64,000 nucleotides of DNA from Pseudonocardia benzenivorans CB1190 (GTDB lineage Bacteria; Actinomycetota; Actinomycetes; Mycobacteriales; Pseudonocardiaceae): assembly GCF_000196675.2 (NCBI RefSeq), contig NC_015312.1:6650501-6714500 (forward strand). Reading direction: 5' to 3'. The number at the start of each line of letters is the position of its first letter. Positions within the stretch are counted from its first letter, which is position 1. The position numbers and the translations under genes were made by a program. Below, piece after piece: positions 1 to 7,810 of this stretch. Under the pieces are notes generated by a model. It made no database searches, was not told the origin of the DNA, and saw only the letters and a program-made list of their open reading frames with translations.

Positions 1-65
1 AGAAGCCGCTCCTCGGCATCGCGCCATTGCGTCCGGGCGACGTCCAGTGCCGGGTGGATGTCCAC
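1..65 (-). CDS. 5' end of a partial unknown gene
   Basis: Reading leftward from a GTG at 65-63 there is an open frame to the window edge, beginning VDIHPALDVARTQWRDAEER. The peptide has a helical, charged character but I do not recognise a family. No convincing ribosome binding site is seen close to the GTG, so the start is tentative. It lies just beyond a strong terminator stem (111-151) that ends the preceding minus-strand operon, which is consistent with a new transcription unit. Confidence 0.35.
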   Translation of the reverse strand, partial: MDIHPALDVARTQWRDAEERL

Positions 66-110
66 GGGAGGCCGTTCTGGTCCGCTCCAGGAGCTGCGAG
101 GAGCGACTCG

Positions 111-151
111 CCGCGGAGGCGGGACCGGACGTGCCGGTCCCGCCTCCGCGG
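111..151 (-). terminator. Perfect 18-bp stem terminator
   Basis: Positions 111-128 and 134-151 are exact reverse complements (18 bp each, arm CCGCGGAGGCGGGACCGG) around a 5-base loop. The hairpin begins about 20 bases past the stop codon of the minus-strand gene ending at 172. There is no U tract, which is usual for actinobacterial intrinsic terminators. Confidence 0.8.
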
Positions 152-171
152 TCGAGCGGTGTAACCGTGTG

Positions 172-657
172 TCAGAGCGTCCAGGTCTGCATGACCAGCG
201 CGCCCTCACGGCGGGCGGTCAGCGTGCAGTCCAGGATGTCCAGCGGGTGGATCGGCTGCACGCCCTCGATCAGGTCGGTCTCGCGCATGCCGTACAGCGC
301 GGCCATGGCGAAGCGGCAGGCCAGGACCTTGCCGCCCTCCTTCATGAAGGTCTGCAGCTGGTTGTTGTAGGCGAGGTGGCCGGGGAAGGCCTCCGAGCCG
401 ACGGTCGGGAAACCACGGGTCGCCGACGCCATGAGCACGCCGGGGCCGTACAGCACGAGGCTGGTGTCGAAGCCCTTACGGTTGATGCGGGTACAGGTCA
501 GCATGTTGACCAGACCGACCGAGCCCTCGTAGGGCACGGTGTGCATGAAGATGTAGGCCTTCTCACCGGCTTCGGCCTGGATGTCGTCGAACAGCTTCTG
601 GTCGTAGTCGACAATCGCGTCGCCCGCCTGAGCCCGCTCACCGACGATCTGAGCCAC
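172..657 (-). CDS. DsrE-like MSMEG_0572/Sll0783-type protein
   Basis: 161-aa soluble protein. The central stretch with HTVPYEGSVGLVNMLT, VLYGPGVLMA, ACRFAMAALYG and PLDILDCTL matches my recollection of the MSMEG_0572/Sll0783 family, DsrE/DsrF-like small proteins linked to nitrogen starvation and usually found in a nitrilase cluster. No nitrilase or radical SAM partner is present here. Instead it is the last gene of an operon behind an 87-aa protein and an FAD/NAD disulfide-reductase-like enzyme, so a sulfur or redox relay role is possible (inference). Cysteines in LTCTRI, ACRFAM and LDCTLT are candidates for chemistry. The family assignment rests on motif memory. Confidence 0.65.
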   Translation of the reverse strand: MAQIVGERAQAGDAIVDYDQKLFDDIQAEAGEKAYIFMHTVPYEGSVGLVNMLTCTRINRKGFDTSLVLYGPGVLMASATRGFPTVGSEAFPGHLAYNNQLQTFMKEGGKVLACRFAMAALYGMRETDLIEGVQPIHPLDILDCTLTARREGALVMQTWTL

Positions 658-696
658 AGTGCACTCCTTCTGTTTGGATGGCTGGTGCTTCGAGGG

Positions 697-960
697 TCAG
701 ACCGCCGGCCCCTGCAGGGCAGGCGGTTCGGCCCACGTCTTCCGGTGGCTGCCCGGCATCGCGCGCATCACCGTGCTCCGGACCGGCCACGGCAGGGCGC
801 CGTAGACCGGGGCGAAGATCTTCAACCAGAAGATCTCCTTGGCGCCCCGCGGAGGCCGCGGAGCGGGCGTGCCCAGCTTGACCGAGAGCTTCCGCTGGGC
901 GTCGACCAGCAGGTAGTGCTCGGCGTTGTGACGCAGCCACCCGAAGAAGCCGCCCGCCAC
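697..960 (-). CDS. 87-aa conserved-looking hypothetical protein
   Basis: A GTG at 960-958 lies 2 bases after the stop of the upstream flavoprotein gene and opens an 87-codon frame beginning VAGGFFGWLRHNAEHYLLV. It has two aromatic-rich amphipathic segments (residues 1-20 and 43-60, containing EIFWLKIFAPVYG) and a basic, proline-rich middle, but no clear transmembrane span and no motif I recognise. Its tight spacing between two recognisable genes is the main reason to accept it as real. A small accessory or membrane-peripheral subunit of the flavoprotein is possible but unproven. Confidence 0.6.
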   Translation of the reverse strand: MAGGFFGWLRHNAEHYLLVDAQRKLSVKLGTPAPRPPRGAKEIFWLKIFAPVYGALPWPVRSTVMRAMPGSHRKTWAEPPALQGPAV

Positions 961-962
961 GG

Positions 963-2309
963 TCAGGCCTTCTTCGCCGCGACGAGGCCGTTGTTGGCCG
1001 CGACCACGATCGGCTCGGTGAGCGCGCCGATCGCCGGGGCGAAGACGTTCTCCATCGTCGCCAGGTCCTCGAGGGTCATCCCGAAACGGATGGCCTGCGC
1101 GAGGAAGTCGGCGCGCTCCTTGATGCCGTCGCCGCCACCGACCATCTGGGCACCGATGACCTTGTGCGACTTCGGGTCGGCCAAGATCTTGAGCTTGACC
1201 TTCTTGACGCCCGAGTAGTACCGGGACCGCGAGATCCCCTCGGCGACCCCTACGACGTACGGGATGCCGATGGCCGTCGCGGTGGCCTCGCCGAACGACG
1301 CACCACCGATGACCCACTTGCCGGCGGGCGTGCCCCACGGCACGAACACCGTCTTGTAGGTCTTGTCGCCACCGCCCGCGTTCTGACCCGCCGCCTTGCC
1401 CTGCGCGTACGCGTGCGAACCGGTGAGGCCCTGCAGCGGCGTGCCCGCGAGGCCGTGCGGGATCTCGCAGGCGTCGCCCGCGGCCCACACGTCGGGGGCC
1501 GAGGTCTTCATGTGCTCGTCGACGACGATGCCGCCCGTCGACCCCAGCTTGATCCCCGCCGCGGCGGCGAGGGCGTTGTTCGGGGTCTTGTGCGTGGCGA
1601 CGACCGCCAGGTCGACCGGGATCTCCCCCGACGACGTCCGCACCGCGCGGACCTTGCCGTCGGCGTCGCCGAGGAACGCCTCGAGCGTCGTGTTGAAGTG
1701 CAGGTGGACGCCCAGCTCGCGCCAGGACTCCTCCACCGGCGCCATGATGTCCGGGTCGGCCATCGCGGCGAGCGCGTACGGGTTCGGGTCGATCAGGTGG
1801 GTCTCGATCCCGCGGTGTGCCAGCGCGGTGACCATCTCCAGGCCGAGCGGGGAGGCCTCGACGACCACGGCGCGCTTGGAGTTGGCGATGACCTTGTCCC
1901 ACTCCGCGGCGGCCCGGATGTTCTTGACGTAGTACAGGCCGCCGAGGTCGGTGCCGGGCACGCCCGGGTCGGCGTAGGCGAAGCCGGTGCCGATGACGAG
2001 GCTGTCGTAGGAGACCTCGCCCTCGCCCTTGACGGTGACCGTCTTGCGTGCGGTGTCGATCGCGGTCACGGTGGTCTCGTAGTGCACGTCGATGCCCGCG
2101 TCCACGTAGGCCTGCTTGCCCGCCAGGATCAGCCGGTCGAAGCTGTCGATCTCGCCGCCGTGGACGTAGGGGATGCCGCACGGGCTGTAGGCGATGTCCT
2201 CGAACTGGGTGTAGAGGACCACCTCGGCCGAGGGGTCGACGGCCTTGACGCCGCCCGCGGCGCCGGTCCCGCCGGGACCACCACCGATGATCACTGTCTT
2301 CCGCGGCAC
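963..2309 (-). CDS. FAD/NAD(P) oxidoreductase, CoA-disulfide reductase/NADH oxidase-like
   Basis: 448-aa flavoprotein of the class III pyridine-nucleotide disulfide oxidoreductase family. The N-terminal FAD site is VIIGGGPGGTGAAG (residues 6-19). SPCGIPY near residue 42 supplies the single redox-active cysteine typical of CoA-disulfide reductases and NADH oxidases. VWAAGDACE is the second FAD motif, and the C-terminal dimerisation domain is present. Full family length. It starts at GTG 2309 behind a GGAGGAAGG ribosome binding site and heads a three-gene operon driven by the promoter at 2376-2403. The substrate could be a CoA or low-molecular-weight disulfide, or oxygen; sequence alone does not decide. 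Confidence 0.85.
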   Translation of the reverse strand: MPRKTVIIGGGPGGTGAAGGVKAVDPSAEVVLYTQFEDIAYSPCGIPYVHGGEIDSFDRLILAGKQAYVDAGIDVHYETTVTAIDTARKTVTVKGEGEVSYDSLVIGTGFAYADPGVPGTDLGGLYYVKNIRAAAEWDKVIANSKRAVVVEASPLGLEMVTALAHRGIETHLIDPNPYALAAMADPDIMAPVEESWRELGVHLHFNTTLEAFLGDADGKVRAVRTSSGEIPVDLAVVATHKTPNNALAAAAGIKLGSTGGIVVDEHMKTSAPDVWAAGDACEIPHGLAGTPLQGLTGSHAYAQGKAAGQNAGGGDKTYKTVFVPWGTPAGKWVIGGASFGEATATAIGIPYVVGVAEGISRSRYYSGVKKVKLKILADPKSHKVIGAQMVGGGDGIKERADFLAQAIRFGMTLEDLATMENVFAPAIGALTEPIVVAANNGLVAAKKA

Positions 2310-2363
2310 GTCGCCCGCCTTCCTCCGTGTGCGCTGAGGATCGCACGGTCGTTCACTATGCGA

Positions 2364-2403
2364 TTCAGGATTTTTACCATACTCAACGCCTGAACAGTGT
2401 CAA
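2364..2403 (-). promoter_or_regulatory. Promoter and inverted repeat of the flavoprotein operon
   Basis: On the minus strand a TTGACA -35 (2403-2398) and a TATGGT -10 (2381-2376) are separated by 16 bases, a near-consensus sigma-70/HrdB promoter in an unusually AT-rich island. The expected transcript start is near 2369, giving a leader of about 60 bases before the GTG at 2309. TTCAGG (2364-2369) and CCTGAA (2389-2394) form an inverted repeat bracketing the -10 box, a plausible operator. Confidence 0.7.
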
Positions 2404-2570
2404 CGCCCCCCGCCAGTGGCAACACAGCCGTAACCGCGGCCGCCCGGGCCCGCTGCGGGCCCGCGACGTGCGTCGACACCTCCGGTGGAGCGTCGACCCA
2501 TGGTGCCGCATCGCCGCGGCCGGCGTCCGTGCGGCCACCTCCGACCGTGGTCGCGCGTACCCGGAGCGTG

Positions 2571-3356
2571 TCAGGCGAGCTCGGCCTCCAGGTGCTCGCG
2601 ACGGGTGACGGCGGCAGTGTCGGACCGCAGTCCCAGCCGCAGCGTCTCGACCGAGAGCACGTCGGCGAGCGCGACGTTGCCCAGGTTGACGTCCGGGCCG
2701 AAGCGCCGGACGAACCACGCCTGCTGGGCGGCCCGCGGCGCCTCGAAGATCACCCGCTCCACCCCGGTCGCGGCGACGACGGCCTCGACGACGTCGGGCC
2801 GGACGCGGCCCGACTCGTCGAACGTCCCGACGGTGCCGCTCTGCCTGCCCTCGGTGACGACGAGCCGGGCACCGGCGTCGAGGTCGGACAGGCACTCCGA
2901 CGGCCAGTGCCGAGCCGCGTTGCGCTCACCCGGCGACTTGGCGCCGACCTCGGCGAGCACGGTGAAGTCGCGGGCCGCGCGCCGGATCAGCGCCCGCTTC
3001 TCCGGCAGCGACATCGCGACGGTGCCGCGGGAGACCTCGATGTAGCGGAAGCCGACCTCGCCCGCCCACTCCAGGCAGGCCTCGGCGGCGCCCTGGGCCC
3101 AGGCGATCTCGAGCATCGTTCCGCCGAGGCAGGCGGCGACGTCGTGCGCGTCGAGCAGTGCCAGCTTGGGGCCGAGCGCGGAGTCGACGTACGCCGTGCC
3201 CCAGCCGACCTTCCAGATGTCGATGTGCCCTGCCGCCGACGCCAGCAGGTCGGCCGTGGCCGCCGTGCCGGCCCCCTGGTCGATGACGTGGGTGACCCCG
3301 ACCGAGCGCGGCTTGACCGAGCGCGGCGGGAGCCCGAGGAACGCGGGAAGTGTCAC
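2571..3356 (-). CDS. Phosphosulfolactate synthase-like protein (ComA family)
   Basis: 261-aa TIM-barrel protein. Conserved ComA motifs appear in order: KVGWGT (residues 49-54), GGTMLE (78-83), YIEVSRG, LAEVGAKSP, DLDAGARLVVTEGRQSG, VIFEAPRAAQQ, VNLGNVA and LSVETLRLGLRSDT. ComA joins sulfite to phosphoenolpyruvate to give phosphosulfolactate, the first step of coenzyme M synthesis in methanogens; some bacteria that use CoM for alkene metabolism have homologues. No other CoM gene is recognisable nearby, so the product here may differ. The gene stands alone, with an inverted repeat (3372-3400) just upstream. Confidence 0.8.
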   Translation of the reverse strand: MTLPAFLGLPPRSVKPRSVGVTHVIDQGAGTAATADLLASAAGHIDIWKVGWGTAYVDSALGPKLALLDAHDVAACLGGTMLEIAWAQGAAEACLEWAGEVGFRYIEVSRGTVAMSLPEKRALIRRAARDFTVLAEVGAKSPGERNAARHWPSECLSDLDAGARLVVTEGRQSGTVGTFDESGRVRPDVVEAVVAATGVERVIFEAPRAAQQAWFVRRFGPDVNLGNVALADVLSVETLRLGLRSDTAAVTRREHLEAELA

Positions 3357-3371
3357 CCCTCGACTCTAAGC

Positions 3372-3400
3372 TCCGATAGTGAATCCCATCCACTATCGGA
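3372..3400 (-). promoter_or_regulatory. 10-bp inverted repeat upstream of the ComA-like gene
   Basis: TCCGATAGTG (3372-3381) and CACTATCGGA (3391-3400) are perfect inverted arms around a 9-base spacer. The arm centres are 19 bases apart, about two helical turns, as expected for a dimeric regulator. The site sits 16-44 bases upstream of the ComA-like start at 3356, in an AT-richer patch. It could also act as a terminator for the gene ending at 3442, but the arms are not GC-rich, so an operator is favoured. Confidence 0.6.
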
Positions 3401-3441
3401 AACCGTGTCGACCCTCTCACGTAACATCCGGCCGGACCCCG

Positions 3442-3699
3442 TCAGTGGTGCGCGGCCCGTTCGACGGTCACCTGCAGGGCCTCGATCAGCGCCTTCGCCG
3501 AGTCGAGGCTCAGCTCGACGGCCACCCTGGCGCCCGGCCCGCGCTCCGGGTTCAGGAAGTCGATGTTCACGGTGTGGTCGTCAGGGGCGTGGACGGGGTG
3601 GTCGTAGTAGACCGTCGCCGTCCGCAGCGGGAACCAGCCGTCGGCGCCCTTGCCGCTGCTGCGTTCGACGTCGAGCTTCTCGGTGCTGTAGGTGCACAC
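3442..3699 (-). CDS. DUF6295-like small protein
   Basis: 85-aa protein from GTG 3699, 5 bases after the dienelactone hydrolase stop. The sequence VCTYSTEKLDVERSSG, then KGADGWFPL, TATVYYDHPVHAP, HTVNIDFLNP and ARVAVELSLDSAKALIEAL fits the DUF6295 family as I remember it. It is compact, soluble and without known activity. Co-directional close spacing with the hydrolase implies co-transcription and perhaps a shared substrate. Confidence 0.65.
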   Translation of the reverse strand: MCTYSTEKLDVERSSGKGADGWFPLRTATVYYDHPVHAPDDHTVNIDFLNPERGPGARVAVELSLDSAKALIEALQVTVERAAHH

Positions 3700-3704
3700 G
3701 GGTC

Positions 3705-4457
3705 TCAGGCCTCCCCGCCGAGCTTCGCGGCGAAGAACGCGAAGATCTTCTGCCAGCCGTCCACGGCCGACATCGGCCGGTACGCCGGCCGGTCGACCGA
3801 GAAGAAGGAGTGGCCGGTGTCGTCGTAGCGGTGGAACTCGTACTCCTTGCCCGCCTCCTGCAGGAGCTTCTCCAGCTCGTCGACCTCCGCGGGCGACGGG
3901 TGCGCGTCGTCGTTGCCGAACATGCCGAGCACCGGCGCCCGCAGCTCGCCGACCCGGTCGCCCAGCGGCCGGACCCGCAGCGGGAACCCCTCGGGCGGCT
4001 CGCCGACGACGAACGCGCCGTAGCAGTCGACGGCGCCCTGGATGTCGAGCTCCAGCGCCGTCAGGAAGGCCTGCCGCCCGCCCGAGCAGAAGCCGATCGT
4101 GCCGACCCTGCCGTTCGAGTTGGGCAGGCTGCGCAGCCAGCCGGCCGCGCCGGCGACGTCGCCCACCAGCCGGTCGTCGGGGACCCCGCCGTTCGCGCGG
4201 GCCGTGGCGGCGGCGTCGTCCGGTGCCGCGCCGGGCGCCTCGCGGTGGTACAGGTTGGGGCAGACGGCGTTGTAGCCCTCGACGGCGAAGCGCCGGACCG
4301 TCTCCTTGGACTCGCGGTCGTAGCCGGGCATGTGGTGGATGACCACCACGCCGCCGCGGGCGGCGCCGTCGAACGGGCGGGCGCTGTAGGCCCCGATCAC
4401 GTCGCCGTTCGCGCCCTGGATGCCGATCGTCTCGGCGATCACCGCGTCGTAGGCCAC
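3705..4457 (-). CDS. Dienelactone hydrolase family protein
   Basis: 250-aa alpha/beta hydrolase of the dienelactone hydrolase type. The Cys-Asp-His triad is visible: C124 in GFCSGGR, D183/D184 in FGNDDAHP and H216 in DTGHSFF. These enzymes open dienelactones or related lactones and esters in chlorocatechol-type catabolism, but many homologues have unknown substrates. It starts at GTG 4457 behind a GGGAGG-like site. The small DUF6295-like gene follows immediately. Confidence 0.85.
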   Translation of the reverse strand: MAYDAVIAETIGIQGANGDVIGAYSARPFDGAARGGVVVIHHMPGYDRESKETVRRFAVEGYNAVCPNLYHREAPGAAPDDAAATARANGGVPDDRLVGDVAGAAGWLRSLPNSNGRVGTIGFCSGGRQAFLTALELDIQGAVDCYGAFVVGEPPEGFPLRVRPLGDRVGELRAPVLGMFGNDDAHPSPAEVDELEKLLQEAGKEYEFHRYDDTGHSFFSVDRPAYRPMSAVDGWQKIFAFFAAKLGGEA

Positions 4458-4518
4458 GGGCTTCCTCCCTCGTTGTCACGTTCGGGCGGATTTGCCTGCG
4501 CCCCTTGACCTCTCATGC

Positions 4519-5877
4519 TTACCCCCGCGGCGCCCCGCGGTCGCGCCCGGGCATCGGCTCGGGGTGGTCGGGCAGCGCGACGGTGGGGCCCGGCGTCGCG
4601 CGATGGCCCAGGAACACCGGCCGATTGGCGTGTCCGAACAGGAGCGGCAGCAGCTCGGCCGCCCGTACCGCGCCGTACCAGCCGGCGTGGGCGTGGCTCT
4701 CGCCGAACGCGGTGACGGCGTCGGGGCGCACGGTCGGGCCCGCGACGAGCAGCGGGGTCGGGTCGGCGGTGTGCAGGACGCCGCCCGTCGACGGGGTGGC
4801 ATGGTCGCCGGTGACGCAGACGACCGCGCGGTCCGCCAGCTCGTGCAGCGCCGCGAGCCCCGCGTCCGCGGCCTCGATCACGTCGCGCTTGGCGAGCGGC
4901 TGCTTGGTGTGGCCTGCCTCGTCGGTCGCCTTGGTGTGCACGTGGACGAAGCGCGCGCCGCCCGCGACCAGGTCGCCCGCCGCGTGCAGCCGCGCCGCGA
5001 GGTCGGCGCCGACGTCGGGCACCGGCGGGATGTGCAGGCCGGTCATCCCGAGCAGCGCCGCCAGCCCGCGGTAGAGCCGGGTGCTGGTGACCATGCCTCC
5101 CGCGACCCCTACGGCCGTGGTGAACGACGGGATGGGGTCACGGGAACCGGACCACTTCGTCGTCAGGACGTCGAGCGGGGGCAGGCCGCGCTCGCGCCGC
5201 GCCGCGTTCACCGGGTGGGCGTGCAGGACGTCCCTGGCGTCGAGGAGCAGCGACGTGAGCGCCTCGGCCGCGGGCCCGGCCGACGGTCGCGTCGGGAGCG
5301 GACGCAGCCACGGATGGCGGTCCTCGAAGAACGCGTCGGAGTCGGTGACGGCGCCGTCGACGTGCCCGTCGAGCAGCAGCAACGCCTCCCCGCGGCCGCC
5401 GAGCGGCTGCAGCGTGGCGCCGTGCCGGGCGAGCACCGGCCCGAGCCCGGCGAGCAGGGCCGCGGCGTCGTCGCCGTCCGCGCGGGCGGTCCGGCCCGTC
5501 AGCCACACGAGCCCGCGGTCGGCGCGCGACGTGCGCAGCGCCGCGTGGGTGGCCGCCACCCCGTAGGGGACGTCGATCCCCGCACCCAGGGCCTCGACCA
5601 CCGCGCGCCCCGGGAACGGCACGTCGACGAACCCGAACATCGCCCAGTGCGCCAGCTCCGACGCCGGCGCGAGCCCCCAACCGAACGGGAGGTGCCAGCC
5701 GGACGCGCCACGCCGGGCCAGCTCGTCGAGCACCGGGGTGTGCGCGGCCTCGGCCGGGGTGCGGCCACCGAGCTCGGGGACCGGCCGATCGCCCAGCCCG
5801 TCCAGGACGACGAGCACGACCGGCATGCGGTCGTCGTCGAGCCTGGGTTGTCCCTCCCCGTACCCCGGTGGCCTCAT
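4519..5877 (-). CDS. Phosphoglycerate mutase-like protein of the alkaline phosphatase superfamily
   Basis: 452-aa protein. The N-terminal metal site VVLVLDG-type motif (LVVLDGLGDRP), then THAALRTSRADRG, FVHVHTKATDEAGH and the C-terminal CVTGDHATPS and SHAHAG are metal-binding motifs of archaeal-type cofactor-independent phosphoglycerate mutases and relatives. It is probably metal-dependent and acts on a phosphoryl or phosphonyl substrate. The ATG at 5877 overlaps the stop of the nucleotidyltransferase-like gene by 4 bases (ATGA), so the two are translationally coupled. Central glycolysis is an unlikely role given the acyl-CoA dehydrogenase context. Confidence 0.75.
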   Translation of the reverse strand: MRPPGYGEGQPRLDDDRMPVVLVVLDGLGDRPVPELGGRTPAEAAHTPVLDELARRGASGWHLPFGWGLAPASELAHWAMFGFVDVPFPGRAVVEALGAGIDVPYGVAATHAALRTSRADRGLVWLTGRTARADGDDAAALLAGLGPVLARHGATLQPLGGRGEALLLLDGHVDGAVTDSDAFFEDRHPWLRPLPTRPSAGPAAEALTSLLLDARDVLHAHPVNAARRERGLPPLDVLTTKWSGSRDPIPSFTTAVGVAGGMVTSTRLYRGLAALLGMTGLHIPPVPDVGADLAARLHAAGDLVAGGARFVHVHTKATDEAGHTKQPLAKRDVIEAADAGLAALHELADRAVVCVTGDHATPSTGGVLHTADPTPLLVAGPTVRPDAVTAFGESHAHAGWYGAVRAAELLPLLFGHANRPVFLGHRATPGPTVALPDHPEPMPGRDRGAPRG

Positions 5878-6416
5878 CGCGGCCCGCCCGCCGGCCGCAG
5901 CCGGTCCAGGGCCCGCAGGAGCGGCACCGTCGCCGGCGGGACCAGCCCGGCCCAGTCCCCGCCGGAGGCGAGCAGGGCGCGGACGTCGGCGGCGTGCCGC
6001 TTCGTCGCAGCGTCGCCGTCGAGCACCGTCACCTCGTATCCCGCGGCCGCGAGCCGGCCGGCCTTGTCCCGCTCCCACTCCGAGAAGACGCGGACGTACT
6101 GGTGGCCGTGCCGCGGGACGTACTGCGTCCACACCTCGGGGCGGGTGAGGTCGAAGGGCACGATCGTCGTCCGGTCACCGAGCCCGGCGGCGTCGAGGGC
6201 GACCGTGAGCAGCCGGACCCGCTCGAAGTAGCTGAACGGGTTGGCCTCCGGCCGGTGCCGGTGCTCCGACGTCGGCTCGGCCCGGCGGGCACCGCTGTCG
6301 GGGTTCGTGACCGCGACGACGAGATGCTCGCACTCCGCCGCGACCAGCTCGAACAGCTCGAGGTGCTGGTCGTGGACGGGCTGGAACCGGCCGGTGACAC
6401 AGCCGAGCGGTCTCAC
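5874..6416 (-). CDS. NMN adenylyltransferase-like nucleotidyltransferase (NadM type)
   Basis: 180-aa protein. GRFQPVHDQH (residues 9-18) is the family nucleotide-binding GRFQPxHxxH motif; NPFSYFER and VFSEWERDKAGRL follow in the order seen in archaeal NadM proteins. The normal reaction transfers AMP from ATP to nicotinamide mononucleotide, but relatives transfer CMP or AMP to other phosphates or phosphonates. It lies between an acyl-CoA dehydrogenase and a phosphoglycerate-mutase-like gene with ATGA overlaps on both sides. That context is unusual for NAD synthesis and suggests a specialised substrate. Confidence 0.75.
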   Translation of the reverse strand: MRPLGCVTGRFQPVHDQHLELFELVAAECEHLVVAVTNPDSGARRAEPTSEHRHRPEANPFSYFERVRLLTVALDAAGLGDRTTIVPFDLTRPEVWTQYVPRHGHQYVRVFSEWERDKAGRLAAAGYEVTVLDGDAATKRHAADVRALLASGGDWAGLVPPATVPLLRALDRLRPAGGPR

Positions 6417-7663
6417 GGGCGCAGCAGCCCGCGGGCGATCGCGTTGCGTTGGATCTCCACGGTGCCGGCCGGGATCCGCAGGTTGCGCGCGACACGGAAG
6501 AGCTTCTCCTCGGCCGACCCGAGCAACAGGCCGGTGCCGCCGTGTACCTGCACGGCCCGGTCGGCGACGCGGAAGAACGCCTCGTCGTTGACGACCTTGA
6601 TGAGGCTGACCAGCCGCGGGACGTCGCGGTGCGCGGGGATGTCGAAGGGGCCGAGCTCGTCGAGCTCCACCTGCCCGACGAGCGAGGCCGACCGCGCGGC
6701 GAACACGTCGGCGTCCATGTCGGCGAGCAGGTGCTGGACCGCCTGCAGCTCGCCGATGGGACGCCCGCCGGACTCACGCGTGCGGGCCCGTTCGGTCGCC
6801 CGCTCCAGCAGCCAGGTCCCCCAGCCCGCGCACATGCCGCCGCGGCACATGCGTCGCCAGTTGATCCAGGTCATCGCGAGGGCGAAACCGTCGCCGACCT
6901 CGCCGACGACGTTCTCCGCGGGGACCCGGACGCCGTCGAGGTGCAGCTCGCCGGTGAGGCCGTCGTTGAGCATCGTCGGGATGTCGCGGCCGCGGTGGAA
7001 GCCCGGGGCGTCCGCGTCGACGAGGAACATCGACAGCGACCGGGTGCCCGCTCCCGCCTCGGTGACCGCCACGACCTGCACGAAGTCCGCGAAATGGGCG
7101 TTGGTGATCCAGGCCTTGGTGCCGTCGAGGATCCAGTCGGAGCCGTCGCGGCGGGCCCTGGTGCCCATGGCGAGGACGTCGGTGCCGACCTCGCGCTCGG
7201 TGTTGGCGAACGCGGTCGTCACCTCGCCCGCCATGAGCGGGTCGAGGTAGCGGCCGCGGGCGACGTCGGACACGTGGGTGAGGGCGGGGTTCGCGCCCTC
7301 GGTCCAGGCGAGCGCGGCGAGCCCGAGCCCCAGCCCGGACGCGTGGTAGACGTACTCCTCGACGTGCTGCATCTCGACGCGGCCGAACCCACCCCCGCCC
7401 AGCTCGGCGGGGATGTGCGGGTTGTAGAGCCCGGCCTTCGCCGAGCGGCGCTGCACCTCGCGGCGGGCCTCCCAGACCAGCGGGTGCATGCGGCCCTTGT
7501 CGTCGAGCCTCGGGTTCCACGGCGTTCCGGCGTCCGCCGAGTGCAGCTCCTGCTCCAGAGGCGCGACCTCGGCGTCGAGGAACGTCCGGAACCGCGAGGT
7601 GTAGTCGAGGACGCGGTCGGACGGGGAGATGTCGCGGATGGCGTTCGTCGGCACGCCTCGCAT
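6413..7663 (-). CDS. Acyl-CoA dehydrogenase
   Basis: 416-aa FAD-dependent acyl-CoA dehydrogenase. Visible features are IPAELGGGGFGRVEMQ, TTAFANTERE with DGTKAWITNAHFADF (FAD-binding middle domain), MFLVDADAPGF, and the C-terminal VQVHGGTGLLLGSAEEKLFR plus RIPAGTVEIQRNAIAR. It introduces an alpha,beta double bond into an acyl-CoA. It heads a three-gene coupled operon. The ATG at 7663 lacks a clear ribosome binding site; GTG 7654 is an alternative start three codons in. Confidence 0.85.
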   Translation of the reverse strand: MRGVPTNAIRDISPSDRVLDYTSRFRTFLDAEVAPLEQELHSADAGTPWNPRLDDKGRMHPLVWEARREVQRRSAKAGLYNPHIPAELGGGGFGRVEMQHVEEYVYHASGLGLGLAALAWTEGANPALTHVSDVARGRYLDPLMAGEVTTAFANTEREVGTDVLAMGTRARRDGSDWILDGTKAWITNAHFADFVQVVAVTEAGAGTRSLSMFLVDADAPGFHRGRDIPTMLNDGLTGELHLDGVRVPAENVVGEVGDGFALAMTWINWRRMCRGGMCAGWGTWLLERATERARTRESGGRPIGELQAVQHLLADMDADVFAARSASLVGQVELDELGPFDIPAHRDVPRLVSLIKVVNDEAFFRVADRAVQVHGGTGLLLGSAEEKLFRVARNLRIPAGTVEIQRNAIARGLLRP

Positions 7664-7810
7664 CGTCGACCGACCGGACGGGCGCGGCAAGGCGGGGTGG
7701 TGTTCGCCTCCACCGTGCGAGGGACGCGGGCGCCCAACGGTTTTCGTCGCGGTGATCGCGGTGTCCGCCGGGAACGGACCGGAACGGAACGGACGACGCA
7801 AGGAGCACAC

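Noticed and set aside
58..1218. 386-codon plus-strand open frame
   Set aside because: It is antisense to the Sll0783-like and flavoprotein genes, with arginine- and glutamine-rich low-complexity text and no motif.
697..2346. 549-codon minus-strand open frame
   Set aside because: It spans the flavoprotein in a shifted frame; only its last 87 codons, from GTG 960, coincide with a real small gene.
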